Assembly (NCBI RefSeq): GCF_963678635.1
Contig: NC_087068.1
Location: 12,718,027-12,782,026 of the forward strand
Direction of reading: 5' to 3'
Origin: Symsagittifera roscoffensis
Lineage: Eukaryota; Xenacoelomorpha; Acoela; Convolutidae
DNA: 64,000 bases
Shown: piece by piece, positions 36,354 to 48,794 of the stretch
How the letters are laid out: every line of letters starts with the position of its first letter
Position numbering within the stretch: position 1 is the first letter of the stretch
Program-made: the position numbers and the translations under genes
Notes under the pieces: generated by a model
What the model was told of the DNA's origin: nothing
Seen by the model: the letters and a program-made list of their open reading frames with translations, nothing else
Databases searched by the model: none

Positions 36354-37149
36354 AAACTAGAGTCACTCATCAAATGGTAATCACTATCTCCAGAAAATCT
36401 ATTGCATATTGAAATTCCTAACAAGTAGATTTTCTGCGAACGAAAAGAAGAACTTCATAGTTGCTGACTAAGCGAAAAAAACTTCCGCGAGATTTGATAG
36501 TAATGGAGATGAATGTCAAATGCTAGAGCGCCCACTTAGCAAGCCAGAAGTACGGGGAGCAATACTCTGCATCTCCAAAGTTAAGGACATCGATTATTTA
36601 ATTTACTTTCTTCAGAAAACTACTGAATATTGAAATCTTAAACAAGAAATACCTTCCCAGAAAATTTATAACCTCTTGTTTGCCGACTGAAACAAAAGCT
36701 TCCTCGACAGTTCTAAACTATGGGGATGTAGCTCAAATGGTAGCATGCGAGAGGTACGGGTATCGATGCCCCGCATCTCCAAAACTAGAGCCACTCATCA
36801 AATGGTAATCACTATCTCCAGATAATCTATTGCATATTGAAATTCCTAACAAGTAGATTTTCTGCGAATGAAAAGAAAAACTTCATAGTTGCTGACTAAG
36901 CGAAAAAAACTTCCGCGAGATTTGATAGTAATAGGTATGAAGGTCAAATGGTAGAGAGCCTACTTAGCAAGCCAGAAGTATGGGGAGCATTACCCCGCAT
37001 CTCCGAAGTTAAGGACATCGAGCAATTAATTAACTTTCTTCAGAAAACTACTGAATATTGAAGTCTTATACTATGAATACCTTCCCAAAAAAATTATAAC
37101 CGCTTGTTTGCCGACTGAAACAAAAGCTTCCTCGACAGTTTTAAATCAT

Positions 37150-37222
37150 GGGGATGTAGCTCAAATGTTAGAGCGCTCGCTTTACATGCGAGATGTACGG
37201 AGAGCGATGCCCTGCATCCCCA
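37150..37222 (+). pseudogene. Full-length tRNA-like copy, TAC anticodon, twin of 36,281
   Basis: Same changes as the copy at 36,281, from an 869-bp duplication. Confidence 0.5.
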
Positions 37223-40200
37223 AAACTAGAGTCACTCATCAAATGGTAATCACTATCTCCAGAAAATCTATTGCATATTGAAATTCCTAACAAGTAGATT
37301 TTCTGCGAACGAAAAGAAGAACTTCATAGTTGCTGACTAAGCGAAAAAAACTTCCGCGAGATTTGATAGCAATGGAGATGAATGTCAAATGCTAGAGCGC
37401 CCACTTAGCAAGCCAGAAGTACGGGGAGCAATACTCTGCATCTCCAAAGTTAAGGACATCGATTATTTAATTTACTTTCTTCAGAAAACTACTGAATATT
37501 GAAATCTTAAACAAGAAATACCTTCCCAGAAAATTTATAACCTCTTGTTTGCCGACTGAAACAAAAGCTTCCTCGACAGTTCTAAACTATGGGGATGTAG
37601 CTCAAATGGTAGCATGCGAGAGGTACGGGTATCGACGCCCCGCATCTCCAAAACTAGAGCCACTCATCAAATGGTAATCACTATCTCCAGATAATCTATT
37701 GCATATTGAAATTCCTAACAAGTAGATTTTCTGCGAATGAAAAGAAAAACTTCATAGTTGCTGACTAAGCGAAAAAAACTTCCGCGAGATTTGATAGTAA
37801 TAGGTATGAAGGTCAAATGGTAGAGCGCCCACTTAGCAAGCCAGAAGTATGGGGAGCATTACCCCGCATCTCCGACGTTAAGGACATCGAGCAATTAATT
37901 AACTTTCTTCAGAAAACTACTGAATATTGAAGTCTTATAGAATGAATACCTTCCCAAAAAAATTATAACCGCTTGTTTGCCGACTGAAACAAAAGCTTCC
38001 TCGACAGTGCTGAACCATGGGTATGAAGCTCAAATGGTAGAGTGGTACGGGGATCGAAGCCCCGCATCTACAAATACATGAGTAACTCCTTAAATGGTAA
38101 TTACTAACTGCAGATAGTCTATTGCATATTGAAATTCCTAAATAGTAGAATTTCTGCGAATGAAAAGAAAATTTTCATAGTTGCTGACTAAGCGAAAAAA
38201 AAAACTTCCGCGAGATTTGATGGTAATAGGTATGAAGGTCAAATGGTAGAGCGCCCACTTAGCAAGCCAGAAGTATAAGGAGCAATACCCCGCATCTCCG
38301 AAGTTAGGGATATCGAGCAATTAATTAACTTTCTTCAGAAAACTACTGAATATTGAAGTCTTATACAATAAATACCTTCCCAGAGATTATAACCTCTTGT
38401 TTCCTGACTGAAACAAAAGCTTCCTCGACAGTGCTAAACCATGGGTTTAAAGCTCAAATGGTAGAGTGGTACGGGGATCGAAGCCCCGCATCTACATATA
38501 CAAGAGTAACTCCTTAAATGGTAATTACTAACTGCAGATAGTCTATTGCATATTGAAATTCCTAAAGAGTAGATTTTCTGCGAACGAAAAGAAAAACTTC
38601 ATAGTTGCTGACTAAGCGAAAAAAACTTCCGCGAGATTTGATAGTAATAGGTATGAAGGTCAAATGGTAGAGCGCCCACTTAGCAAGCCAGAAGTATGGG
38701 GAGCATTACCCCGCATCTCCGAAGTTAAGGACATCGAGCAATTAATTAACTTTCTTCAGAAAACTACTGAATATTGAAGTCTTATAGAATGAATACCTTC
38801 CCAAAAAAATTGTAACCGCTTGTTTGCCGACTGAAACAAAAGCTTCCTCGACAGTGCTGAACCATGGGTATGAAGCTCAAATGGTAGAGTGGTACGGGGA
38901 TCGAAGCCCCGCATCTACAAATACATGAGTAACTCCTTAAATGGTAATTACTAACTGCAGATAGTCTATTGCATATTGAAATTCCTAAATAGTAGAATTT
39001 CTGCGAACGAAAAAAAAATTTTCATAGTTGCTGACTAAGCGAAAAAAAAAACTTCCGCGAGATTTGATGGTAATAGGTATGAAGGTCAAATGGTAGAGCG
39101 CCCACTTAGCAAGCCAGAAGTATAAGGAGCAATACCCCGCATCTCCGAAGTTAGGGATATCGAGCAATTAATTAACTTTCTTCAGAAAACTACTGAATAT
39201 TGAAGTCTTATACAATAAATACCTTCCCAGAGATTATAACCTCTTGTTTCCTGACTGAAACAAAAGCTTCCTCGACAGTGCTAAACCATGGGTTTAAAGC
39301 TCAAATGGTAGAGTGGTACGGGGATCGAAGCCCCGCATCTACATATACAACTCCTTAAATGGTAATTACTAACTGCAGATAGTCTATTGCATATTGAAAT
39401 TCCTAAAGAGTAGATTTTCTGCGAACGAAAAGAAAAACTTCATAGTTGCTGACAAAGCGAAAAAAACTTCCGCGAGATTTGATGGTAATAGGTATGAAGG
39501 TCAAATGGTAGAGCGCCCACTTAGCAAGCCAGAAGTACGGGGAGCAATACTCTGCATCTTCAAAGTTAAGGACATCGAGTATTTAATTAACTTTCTTCAG
39601 AAAACTACTGAATATTGAAGTCTTATACAAGAAATACCTTCCCAGAAAATTTATAACCTCTTGTTTGTCGATTGAAACAAAAGCTTCCTCGACAGTTCTA
39701 CACCATGGGCATGTAGCTATGTAGCTCAATTGGTAGAGCTCCCACTTATCAAGCCAGAAGTACGGGCAGCAATACCCCGCATCTCCAAAGTTAAGGACAT
39801 CGAGTATATAATTAACTTTCTTCAGAAAACTACTGATTATTGAAGTCTTATACAAGAAATACCTTCCAAGAAAAACTTTAACCTCTTGTTTGCCGACTGA
39901 AACAAAAGCTTCCTCGACAGTTTTAAATCATGGGGATGTAGCTCAAATGTTAGAGCGCTCGCTTTTTTATGCGAGATGTACGGAGAGCGATGCCCTGCAT
40001 CCCCAAAACTAGAGTCACTCATCAAATGGTAATCACTATCTCCAGAAAATCTATTGCATATTGAAATTCCTAACAAGTAGATTTTCTGCGAACGAAAAGA
40101 AGAACTTCATAGTTGCTGACTAAGCGAAAAAAACTTCCGCGAGATTTGATAGTAATGGAGATGAATGTCAAATGCTAGAGCGCCCACTTAGCAAGCCAGA

Positions 40201-43200
40201 AGTACGGGGAGCAATACTCTGCATCTCCAAAGTTAAGGACATCGAGTATTTAATTTACTTTCTTCAGAAAACTACTGAATATTGAAATCTTAAACAAGAA
40301 ATACCTTTCCAGAAATTTTATAACCTCTTGTTAGCCGACTGAAACAAAAGCTTCCTCGACAGTTCTAAACTATGGGGATGTAGCTCAAATGGTAGCATGC
40401 GAGAGGTACGGGTATCGATGCCCCGCATCTCCAAAACTAGAGCCACTCATCAAATGGTAATCACTATCTCCAGATAATCTATTGCATATTGAAATTCCTA
40501 ACAAGTAGATTTTCTGCGAATGAAAAGAACAACTTCATAGTTGCTGACTAAGCGAAAAAAACTTCCGCGAGATTTGATAGTAATAGGTATGAAGGTCAAT
40601 GGTAGAGCGCCCACTTAGCAAGCCAGAAGTATGGGGAGCATTACCCCGCATCTCCGAAGTTAAGGACATCGAGCAATTAATTAACTTTCTTCAGAAAACT
40701 ACTGAATATTGAAGTCTTATACAATGAATACCTTCCCAAAAAAATTATAACCGCTTGTTTGCCGACTGAAACAAAAGCTTCCTCGACAGTGCTGAACCAT
40801 GGGTATGAAGCTCAAATGGTAGAGTGGTACGGGGATCGAAGCCCCGCATCTACAAATACATGAGTAACTCCTTAAATGGTAATTACTAACTGCAGATAGT
40901 CTATTGCATATTGAAATTCCTAAATAGTAGAATTTCTGCGAACGAAAAGAAAATTTTCATAGTTGCTGACTAAGCGAAAAAAACTTCCGCGAGATTTGAT
41001 GGTAATAGGTATGAAGGTCAAATGGAAGAGCGCCCACTTAGCAAGCCAGAAGTATAAGGAGCAATACCCCGCATCTCCGAAGTTAGGGACATTGAGCAAT
41101 TAATTAACTCTCTTCAGAAAACTACTGAATATTGAAGTCTTATACAATAAATACCTTCCCAGAGATTATAACCTCTTGTTTTCTGACTGAAACAAAAGCT
41201 TCCTCGACAGTGCTAAACCATGGGTTTGAAGCTCAAATGGTAGAGTGGTACGGGTATCGAAGCCTCGCATCTACAAATACAAGAGTAACTCCTTAAATGG
41301 TAATTACTAACTGCAGATAGTCTATTGCATACTGAAATTCCTAAAGAGTAGATTTTCTGCGAACGAAAAGAAAAACTTCATAGTTGCTGACTAAGCGAAA
41401 AAAACTTCCGCGAGATTTGATGGTAATAGGTATGAAGGTCAAATGGTAGAGCGCCCACTTAGCAAGCCAGAAGTACGGGGAGCAATACTCTGCATCTTCA
41501 AAGTTAAGGACATCGAGTATTTAATTAACTTTCTTCAGAAAACTACTGAATATTGAAGTCTTATACAAGAAATACCTTCCCAGAAAATTTATAACCTCTT
41601 GTTTGTCGATTGAAACAAAAGCTTCCTCGACAGTTCTACACCATGGGCATGTAGCTATGTAGCTCAATTGGTAGAGCTCCCACTTATCAAGCCAGAAGTA
41701 CGGGCAGCAATACCCCGCATCTCCAAAGTTAAGGACATCGAGTATATAATTAACTTTCTTCAGAAAACTACTGATTATTGAAGTCTTATACAAGAAATAC
41801 CTTCCAAGAAAAATTTTAACCTCTTGTTTGCCGACTGAAACAAAAGCTTCCTCGACAGTTTTAAATCATGGGGATGTAGCTCAAATGTTAGAGCGCTCGC
41901 TTTTTTATGCGAGATGTACGGAGAGCGATGCCCTGCATCCCCAAAACTAGAGTCACTCATCAAATGGTAATCACTATCTCCAGAAAATCTATTGCATATT
42001 GAAATTCCTAACAAGTAGATTTTCTGCGAACGAAAAGAAGAACTTCATAGTTGCTGACTAAGCGAAAAAAACTTCCGCGAGATTTGATAGTAATGGAGAT
42101 GAATGTCAAATGCTAGAGCGCCCACTTAGCAAGCCAGAAGTATGGGGAGCAATACTCAGCATCTCCAAAGTTAAGGACATCGAGTATTTAATTTACTTTC
42201 TTCAGAAAACTACTGAATATTGAAATCTTAAACAAGAAATACCTTTCCAGAAATTTTATAACCTCTTGTTTGCCGACTGAAACAAAAGCTTCCTCGACAG
42301 TTCTAAACTATGGGGATGTAGCTCAAATGGTAGCATGCGAGAGGTACGGGTATCGATGCCCCGCATCTCCAAAACTAGAGCCACTCATCAAATGGTAATC
42401 ACTATCTCCAGATAATCTATTGCATATTGAAATTCCTAACAAGTAGATTTTCTGCGAATGAAAAGAACAACTTCATAGTTGCTGACTAAGCGAAAAAAAC
42501 TTCCGCGAGATTTGATAGTAATAGGTATGAAGGTCAATGGTAGAGCGCCCACTTAGCAAGCCAGAAGTATGGGGAGCATTACCCCGCATCTCCGAAGTTA
42601 AGGACATCGAGCAATTAATTAACTTTCTTCAGAAAACTACTGAATATTGAAGTCTTATACAATGAATACCTTCCCAAAAAAATTATAACCGCTTGTTTGC
42701 CGACTGAAACAAAAGCTTCCTCGACAGTGCTGAACCATGGGTATGAAGCTCAAATGGTAGAGTGGTACGGGGATCGAAGCCCCGCATCTACAAATACATG
42801 AGTAACTCCTTAAATGGTAATTACTAACTGCAGATAGTCTATTGCATATTGAAATTCCTAAATAGTAGAATTTCTGCGAACGAAAAGAAAATTTTCATAG
42901 TTGCTGACTAAGCGAAAAAAACTTCCGCGAGATTTGATGGTAATAGGTATGAAGGTCAAATGGAAGAGCGCCCACTTAGCAAGCCAGAAGTATAAGGAGC
43001 AATACCCCGCATCTCCGAAGTTAGGGACATTGAGCAATTAATTAACTCTCTTCAGAAAACTACTGAATATTGAAGTCTTATACAATAAATACCTTCCCAG
43101 AGATTATAACCTCTTGTTTTCTGACTGAAACAAAAGCTTCCTCGACAGTGCTAAACCATGGGTTTGAAGCTCAAATGGTAGAGTGGTACGGGTATCGAAG

Positions 43201-46200
43201 CCTCGCATCTACAAATACAAGAGTAACTCCTTAAATGGTAATTACTAACTGCAGATAGTCTATTGCATACTGAAATTCCTAAAGAGTAGATTTTCTGCGA
43301 ACGAAAAGAAAAACTTCATAGTTGCTGACTAAGCGAAAAAAACTTCCGCGAGATTTGATGGTAATAGATATGAAGGTCAAATGGTAGAGCGCCCACTTAG
43401 CAAGCCAGAAGTATGGGGAGCAATACCCCGCATCTCCGAAGTTAAGTACATCGAGCAATTAATTAAATTTCTTCAGAAAACTACTGAATATTGAAATCTT
43501 ATGCAAGAAATACCTTCCCAGAAAATTTATAACCTCTTGTTTGCCGATTGAAACAAAAGCTTCCTCGACAGTTCTACACCATTGGTATGTAGCTATATAG
43601 CTCAAATGGTAGAGCCCTCGCATTGCGTGCGAGATGTACGGGGATCGATGCCCCAGCATCCCCAAAACTAGAGTTGAGGGCTCACTTTGCATGCGAGTAT
43701 TACGGGGATCGATTCCCCGCATCTCCAAAACAAGAGTCACTCCTCAAATGATAATCACTATCTGCAGATATTCTATTGCATATTGAAATTCTTTACAATT
43801 AAATTTTCTGCGAATGAAAAACTTCAAAGTTGCTGACTAAGCGAACAAAACTTCCGCGAGATTGTTAACTAACAGGGATGTAGGTCAAATGGTAGATTGC
43901 TCACTTAGCATGCCAGAAATACGGGAATCAATACCCCGCATCTCCTAAAGTTAAGGACCTTGAGTAATTAATTAGCTTTCTTCAGAAAACTACTAAATAT
44001 TGAAATGTATAAAAGAAATACCTTCCCAGAAAAATTGTAAACTCTTGTTTGCCTACTGAAATTAAAGCTTCCTCGACAGTGATGAAAATGGTAGAGCGCT
44101 CACTTTGCATCCGAGACTTTTGCGGATCGATGCCCAGCATCTCCAAAACAAGAGTCACTCCTTAAATGATAATCACTATCTGCAGATAATCTATCGCATA
44201 TTGAAATTCTTTACAATTAAATTTTCTGCGAACGAAAAACTTCAAAGTTGCTGACTAAGCGAACAAAACTTCCGCGAGATTGTTAACTAACAGGGATGTA
44301 GGTCAAATGGTAGATTGCTCACTTAGCATGCCAGAAATACGGGAATCAATACCCCGCATCTCCTAAAGTTAAGGACATCGAGTATTTAATTTACTTTCTT
44401 CAGAAAACTACTGAATATTGAAATCTTAAACAAGAAATACCTTTCCAGAAATTTTATAACCTCTTGTTTGCCGACTGAAACAAAAGCTTCCTCGACAGTT
44501 CTAAACTATGGGGATGTAGCTCAAATGGTAGCATGCGAGAGGTACGGGTATCGATGCCCCGCATCTCCAAAACTAGAGCCACTCATCAAATGGTAATCAC
44601 TATCTCCAGAAAATCTATTGCATATTGAAATTCCTAACAAGTAGATTTTCTGCGAACGAAAAGAAGAACTTCATAGTTGCTGACTAAGCGAAAAAAACTT
44701 CCGCGAGATTTGATAGTAATGGAGATGAATGTCAAATGCTAGAGCGCCCACTTAGCAAGCCAGAAGTACGGGGAGCAATACTCTGCATCTCCAAAGTTAA
44801 GGACATCGAGTATTTAATTTACTTTCTTCAGAAAACTACTGAATATTGAAATCTTAAACAAGAAATACCTTTCCAGAAATTTTATAACCTCTTGTTTGCC
44901 GACTGAAACAAAAGCTTCCTCGACAGTTCTAAACTATGGGGATGTAGCTCAAATGGTAGCATGCGAGAGGTACGGGTATCGATGCCCCGCATCTCCAAAA
45001 CTAGAGCCACTCATCAAATGGTAATCACTATCTCCAGATAATCTATTGCATATTGAAATTCCTAACAAGTAGATTTTCTGCGAATGAAAAGAACAACTTC
45101 ATAGTTGCTGACTAAGCGAAAAAAACTTCCGCGAGATTTGATAGTAATAGGTATGAAGGTCAATGGTAGAGCGCCCACTTAGCAAGCCAGAAGTATGGGG
45201 AGCATTACCCCGCATCTCCGAAGTTAAGGACATCGAGCAATTAATTAACTTTCTTCAGAAAACTACTGAATATTGAAGTCTTATACAATGAATACCTTCC
45301 CAAAAAAATTATAACCGCTTGTTTGCCGACTGAAACAAAAGCTTCCTCGACAGTGCTGAACCATGGGTATGAAGCTCAAATGGTAGAGTGGTACGGGGAT
45401 CGAAGCCCCGCATCTACAAATACATGAGTAACTCCTTAAATGGTAATTACTAACTGCAGATAGTCTATTGCATATTGAAATTCCTAAATAGTAGAATTTC
45501 TGCGAACGAAAAGAAAATTTTCATAGTTGCTGACTAAGCGAAAAAAACTTCCGCGAGATTTGATGGTAATAGGTATGAAGGTCAAATGGAAGAGCGCCCA
45601 CTTAGCAAGCCAGAAGTATAAGGAGCAATACCCCGCATCTCCGAAGTTAGGGACATTGAGCAATTAATTAATTCTATTCAGAAAACTACTGAATATTGAA
45701 GTCTTATACAATAAATACCTTCCCAGAGATTATAACCTCTTGTTTTCTGACTGAAACAAAAGCTTCCTCGACAGTGCTAAACCATGGGTTTGAAGCTCAA
45801 ATGGTAGAGTGGTACGGGTATCGAAGCCTCGCATCTACAAATACAAGAGTAACTCCTTAAATGGTAATTACTAACTGCAGATAGTCTATTGCATACTGAA
45901 ATTCCTAAAGAGTAGATTTTCTGCGAACGAAAAGAAAAACTTCATAGTTGCTGACTAAGCGAAAAAAACTTCCGCGAGATTTGATGGTAATAGATATGAA
46001 GGTCAAATGGTAGAGCGCCCACTTAGCAAGCCAGAAGTATGGGGAGCAATACCCCGCATCTCCGAAGTTAAGTACATCGAGCAATTAATTAAATTTCTTC
46101 AGAAAACTACTGAATATTGAAATCTTATGCAAGAAATACCTTCCCAGAAAATTTATAACCTCTTGTTTGCCGATTGAAACAAAAGCTTCCTCGACAGTTC

Positions 46201-47340
46201 TACACCATTGTTATGTAGCTATATAGCTCAAATGGTAGAGCCCTCGCATTGCGTGCGAGATGTACGGGGATCGATGCCCCAGCATCCCCAAAACTAGAGT
46301 TGAGGGCTCACTTTGCATGCGAGTATTACGGGGATCGATTCCCCGCATCTCCAAAACAAGAGTCACTCCTCAAATGATAATCACTATCTGCAGATATTCT
46401 ATTGCATATTGAAATTCTTTACAATTAAATTTTCTGCGAATGAAAAACTTCAAAGTTGCTGACTAAGCGAACAAAACTTCCGCGAGATTGTTAACTAACA
46501 GGGATGTAGGTCAAATGGTAGATTGCTCACTTAGCATGCCAGAAATACGGGAATCAATACCCCGCATCTCCTAAAGTTAAGGACCTTGAGTAATTAATTA
46601 GCTTTCTTCAGAAAACTACTAAATATTGAAATGTATAAAAGAAATACCTTCCCAGAAAAATTGTAAACTCTTGTTTGCCTACTGAAATTAAAGCTTCCTC
46701 GACAGTGATGAAAATGGTAGAGCGCTCACTTTGCATCCGAGACTTTTGCGGATCGATGCCCAGCATCTCCAAAACAAGAGTCACTCCTTAAATGATAATC
46801 ACTATCTGCAGATAATCTATCGCATATTGAAATTCTTTACAATTAAATTTTCTGCGAACGAAAAACTTCAAAGTTGCTGACTAAGCGAACAAAACTTCCG
46901 CGAGATTGTTAACTAACAGGGATGTAGGTCAAATGGTAGATTGCTCACTTAGCATGCCAGAAATACGGGAATCAATACCCCGCATCTCCTAAAGTTAAGG
47001 ACCTTGAGTAATTAATTAGCTTTCTTCAGAAAACTACTAAATATTGAAATGTATAAAAGAAATACCTTCCCAGAAAAATTGTAAACTCTTGTTTGCCTAC
47101 TGAAATTAAAGCTTCCTCGACAGTGATGAAAATGGTAGAGCGCTCACTTTGCATCCGAGACTTTTGCGGATCGATGCCCAGCATCTCCAAAACAAGAGTC
47201 ACTCCTTAAATGATAATCACTATCTGCAGGTAATCTATCGCATATTGAAATTCCTTACCATTAAGTTTTCTGCGAACAAAAAGAAAAACTTCATAGTTGC
47301 TGACGAAGCGAACAAAACTTCCTCGAGATATTTAAGTATT

Positions 47341-47413
47341 GGGTATGTAGCTCAACTGGCAGAGCGCTCGCTTAGCATGCGAGAAGTACGGGTAGCAATG
47401 CCCCGCATCTCCA
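47341..47413 (+). pseudogene. Full-length tRNA-Ala-like copy near the array edge, anticodon AGC
   Basis: The D arm (loop AACTGGCA) and anticodon arm (CTCGC TTAGCAT GCGAG) are perfect. The acceptor has a T4/C69 mismatch, the T stem CGGGT/CCCCG one mismatch, and the T loop AGCAATG resembles class B. Confidence 0.5.
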
Positions 47414-47779
47414 AAATTAGAGTCACTCTTTAAATGGTAATCACTATCTGCAGATTCCCTATTCCATATTGAATTTCCTTACAATTAAATTTTCTGCGAA
47501 CGAAAAGAAAAATCATAGTTGCCGACTAAGCGAAAAAAATTTCCGCGAGATTTTCAACTAACAGGGATAAAGGTCAAATGTTGGAGCGCTCATTTAGCAT
47601 GCCATAAGTACGGGAATCAATAACCCGCATCTCCAAAAGTTAAGGTCATCGAGTAATTAATTCGCTTTCTTCAGAAAACTACTGAATATTGAACTATATA
47701 CAAGAAATACTTTCCCAGAAAAATTATAAACTCTTGTTTGCCTACTGAAACAAAAGCTTCCGTGACAGTGATGAACCAT

Positions 47780-47852
47780 GGGGATATAGCGCAAATGGTC
47801 GAGCGCTCACTTCGCATGCTAGAGTTACGAGGATTGATGCCCCGCATCTCCA
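47780..47852 (+). pseudogene. Full-length tRNA-Ala-like copy near the edge, anticodon CGC
   Basis: The loop TTCGCAT gives CGC, the third alanine anticodon. The anticodon stem (CTCAC/GCTAG) and D stem (GCGC) are damaged. The acceptor stem is intact apart from GATA context changes. Confidence 0.45.
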
Positions 47853-48190
47853 AAACAAGAGTCACTCCTTAATTGATAATCACTAGCTGCAGATAACCTA
47901 TTGCATATTGAAATTCTTTACAATTAAATTTTCTGCGAACGAAAAACTTCATAGTTGCTGAATAAGCGAACAAAACTTCCGCAAGATTGTTAACTAACAG
48001 GGATGTAGGTCAACGTGTAGAGCGCTCACTTAGCATGTCAGAAATACGGGGATCAATGCCCCGCATCTCCAAAAGTTTAGGACATTGAGTCCTCAATTAG
48101 CTTTCTTCAGAAAACTACTGAATATTGAACTGTATACAAGAAATGCTTTCCCAGAAAAATTATAAACTCTTGTTTGCCTACTGAAACAAA

Positions 48191-48404
48191 GTCTTTATTT
48201 CTGAAACTCTCACAGGGATACTGAAAAATCTTGCTCGTTGATCGTGATCACAAGTTTTTTTGAGTAGATTCAGTGATAAACGAAGAACTTCCGCGTGTTT
48301 AGTTAATTGATCAATTATAATCTGAAATTAGCTCCAAGCTACGCCATGTTTTTTAGTAATGTTTTTTGCTTTCATGATTGTCTTTTGAGTTCTTTTTTAT
48401 TTAG
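48191..48404 (+). other. Single-copy stretch between array and zinc-finger exon
   Basis: No repeat unit and no open frame of note. It ends in a pyrimidine-rich tract and TTTAG, so it is best read as the 3' end of an intron. Confidence 0.5.
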
Positions 48405-48794
48405 GCATCCAAAAGAAGTGAATCTATGATTCCTTGGAACGAAACACGAAAGAATTCTCCGGTGTTTCTGGGAAAGCATTTCTTTCAAAGCAGCGATTTG
48501 ATTGGCAGCGAAGTTTCGTTTTCTACTTCAATTCAAGTGGCTCTGGATTTTAGAAAAAGTTCAGATGGTCGCTTTGAATGTCCCGTCTGTTCGAAGCTAT
48601 TCAGAGGTCGGTCCAGCGTGAAACGGCATTTGGAATCCATGCACTCTGGAAAACTTTTCACGTGTGAAATTTGCGGCTTGAAAGTGTCGAGAAAAGATAA
48701 CTTGCAATTGCATCTAATGAGCAAACACGAACTAGAACGGGACACTGCAAAATTGTTCTGTGAGATGGCAACTCAAAGTGAGCATTCTGATTGA
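48405..48794 (+). CDS. Terminal exon with two C2H2 zinc fingers (probable BTB-ZF-type transcription factor)
   Basis: A TTTTTTATTTAG acceptor precedes an exon open in frame from its first base (GCA TCC AAA) to TGA at 48,792-48,794, 129 residues. Counting from the internal ATG at 48,426, finger 1 uses C52, C55, H68, H73 and finger 2 C80, C83, H96, H101, both C-X2-C-X12-H-X4-H, joined by a short SGKLFT linker. A pair of fingers in a last exon is how arthropod BTB-zinc-finger genes (lola and broad type) make alternative DNA-binding ends; the match to that group is inference. No upstream exon is visible before the satellite array, so either the array lies in its intron or the gene is broken. Translation from 48,426 as a single-exon protein is an alternative. 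Confidence 0.7.
   Translation, partial: ASKRSESMIPWNETRKNSPVFLGKHFFQSSDLIGSEVSFSTSIQVALDFRKSSDGRFECPVCSKLFRGRSSVKRHLESMHSGKLFTCEICGLKVSRKDNLQLHLMSKHELERDTAKLFCEMATQSEHSD

Larger units (their letters stand above)
35240..43460 (+). repeat. tRNA-Ala satellite array, 1.94 kb higher-order repeat block
   Basis: Monomers continue with several nested periods. Blocks at 36,268 and 37,138 differ by about 870 bp, and GTGCTGAACCATGGGTATG at 38,009 and 38,855 by about 846 bp. The stretch around 39,583 recurs at 41,521 (1,938 bp). Marks of the block are a TATGTAGC direct duplication at the 5' end of one tRNA-like block (35,605, 36,060, 39,715, 41,650) and copies with a T6 run replacing the anticodon loop (39,963 and about 41,901). 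Confidence 0.92.
43460..48190 (+). repeat. tRNA-Ala satellite array, diverged right edge
   Basis: The array degrades toward its end. A subfamily with shortened spacer (CTTTACAATTAAATTTTCTG, GAACAAAACTTCCGCGAG, GTTAACTAACAGGGATG) appears from 43.8 kb. The segment from 43,495 recurs from 46,121, a period of about 2,626 bp, and dimers of about 420 bp sit inside it (46,500 and 46,920). The last recognisable unit ends near 48,190, in TTTGCCTACTGAAACAAA, after which single-copy sequence begins. Edge monomers differ from one another far more than those in the left 11 kb. Confidence 0.9.

Noticed and set aside
1-48190. CRISPR-like array
   Set aside because: The unit is about 213 bp with both parts repeated; no short repeats with unique spacers, and the genome is eukaryotic.
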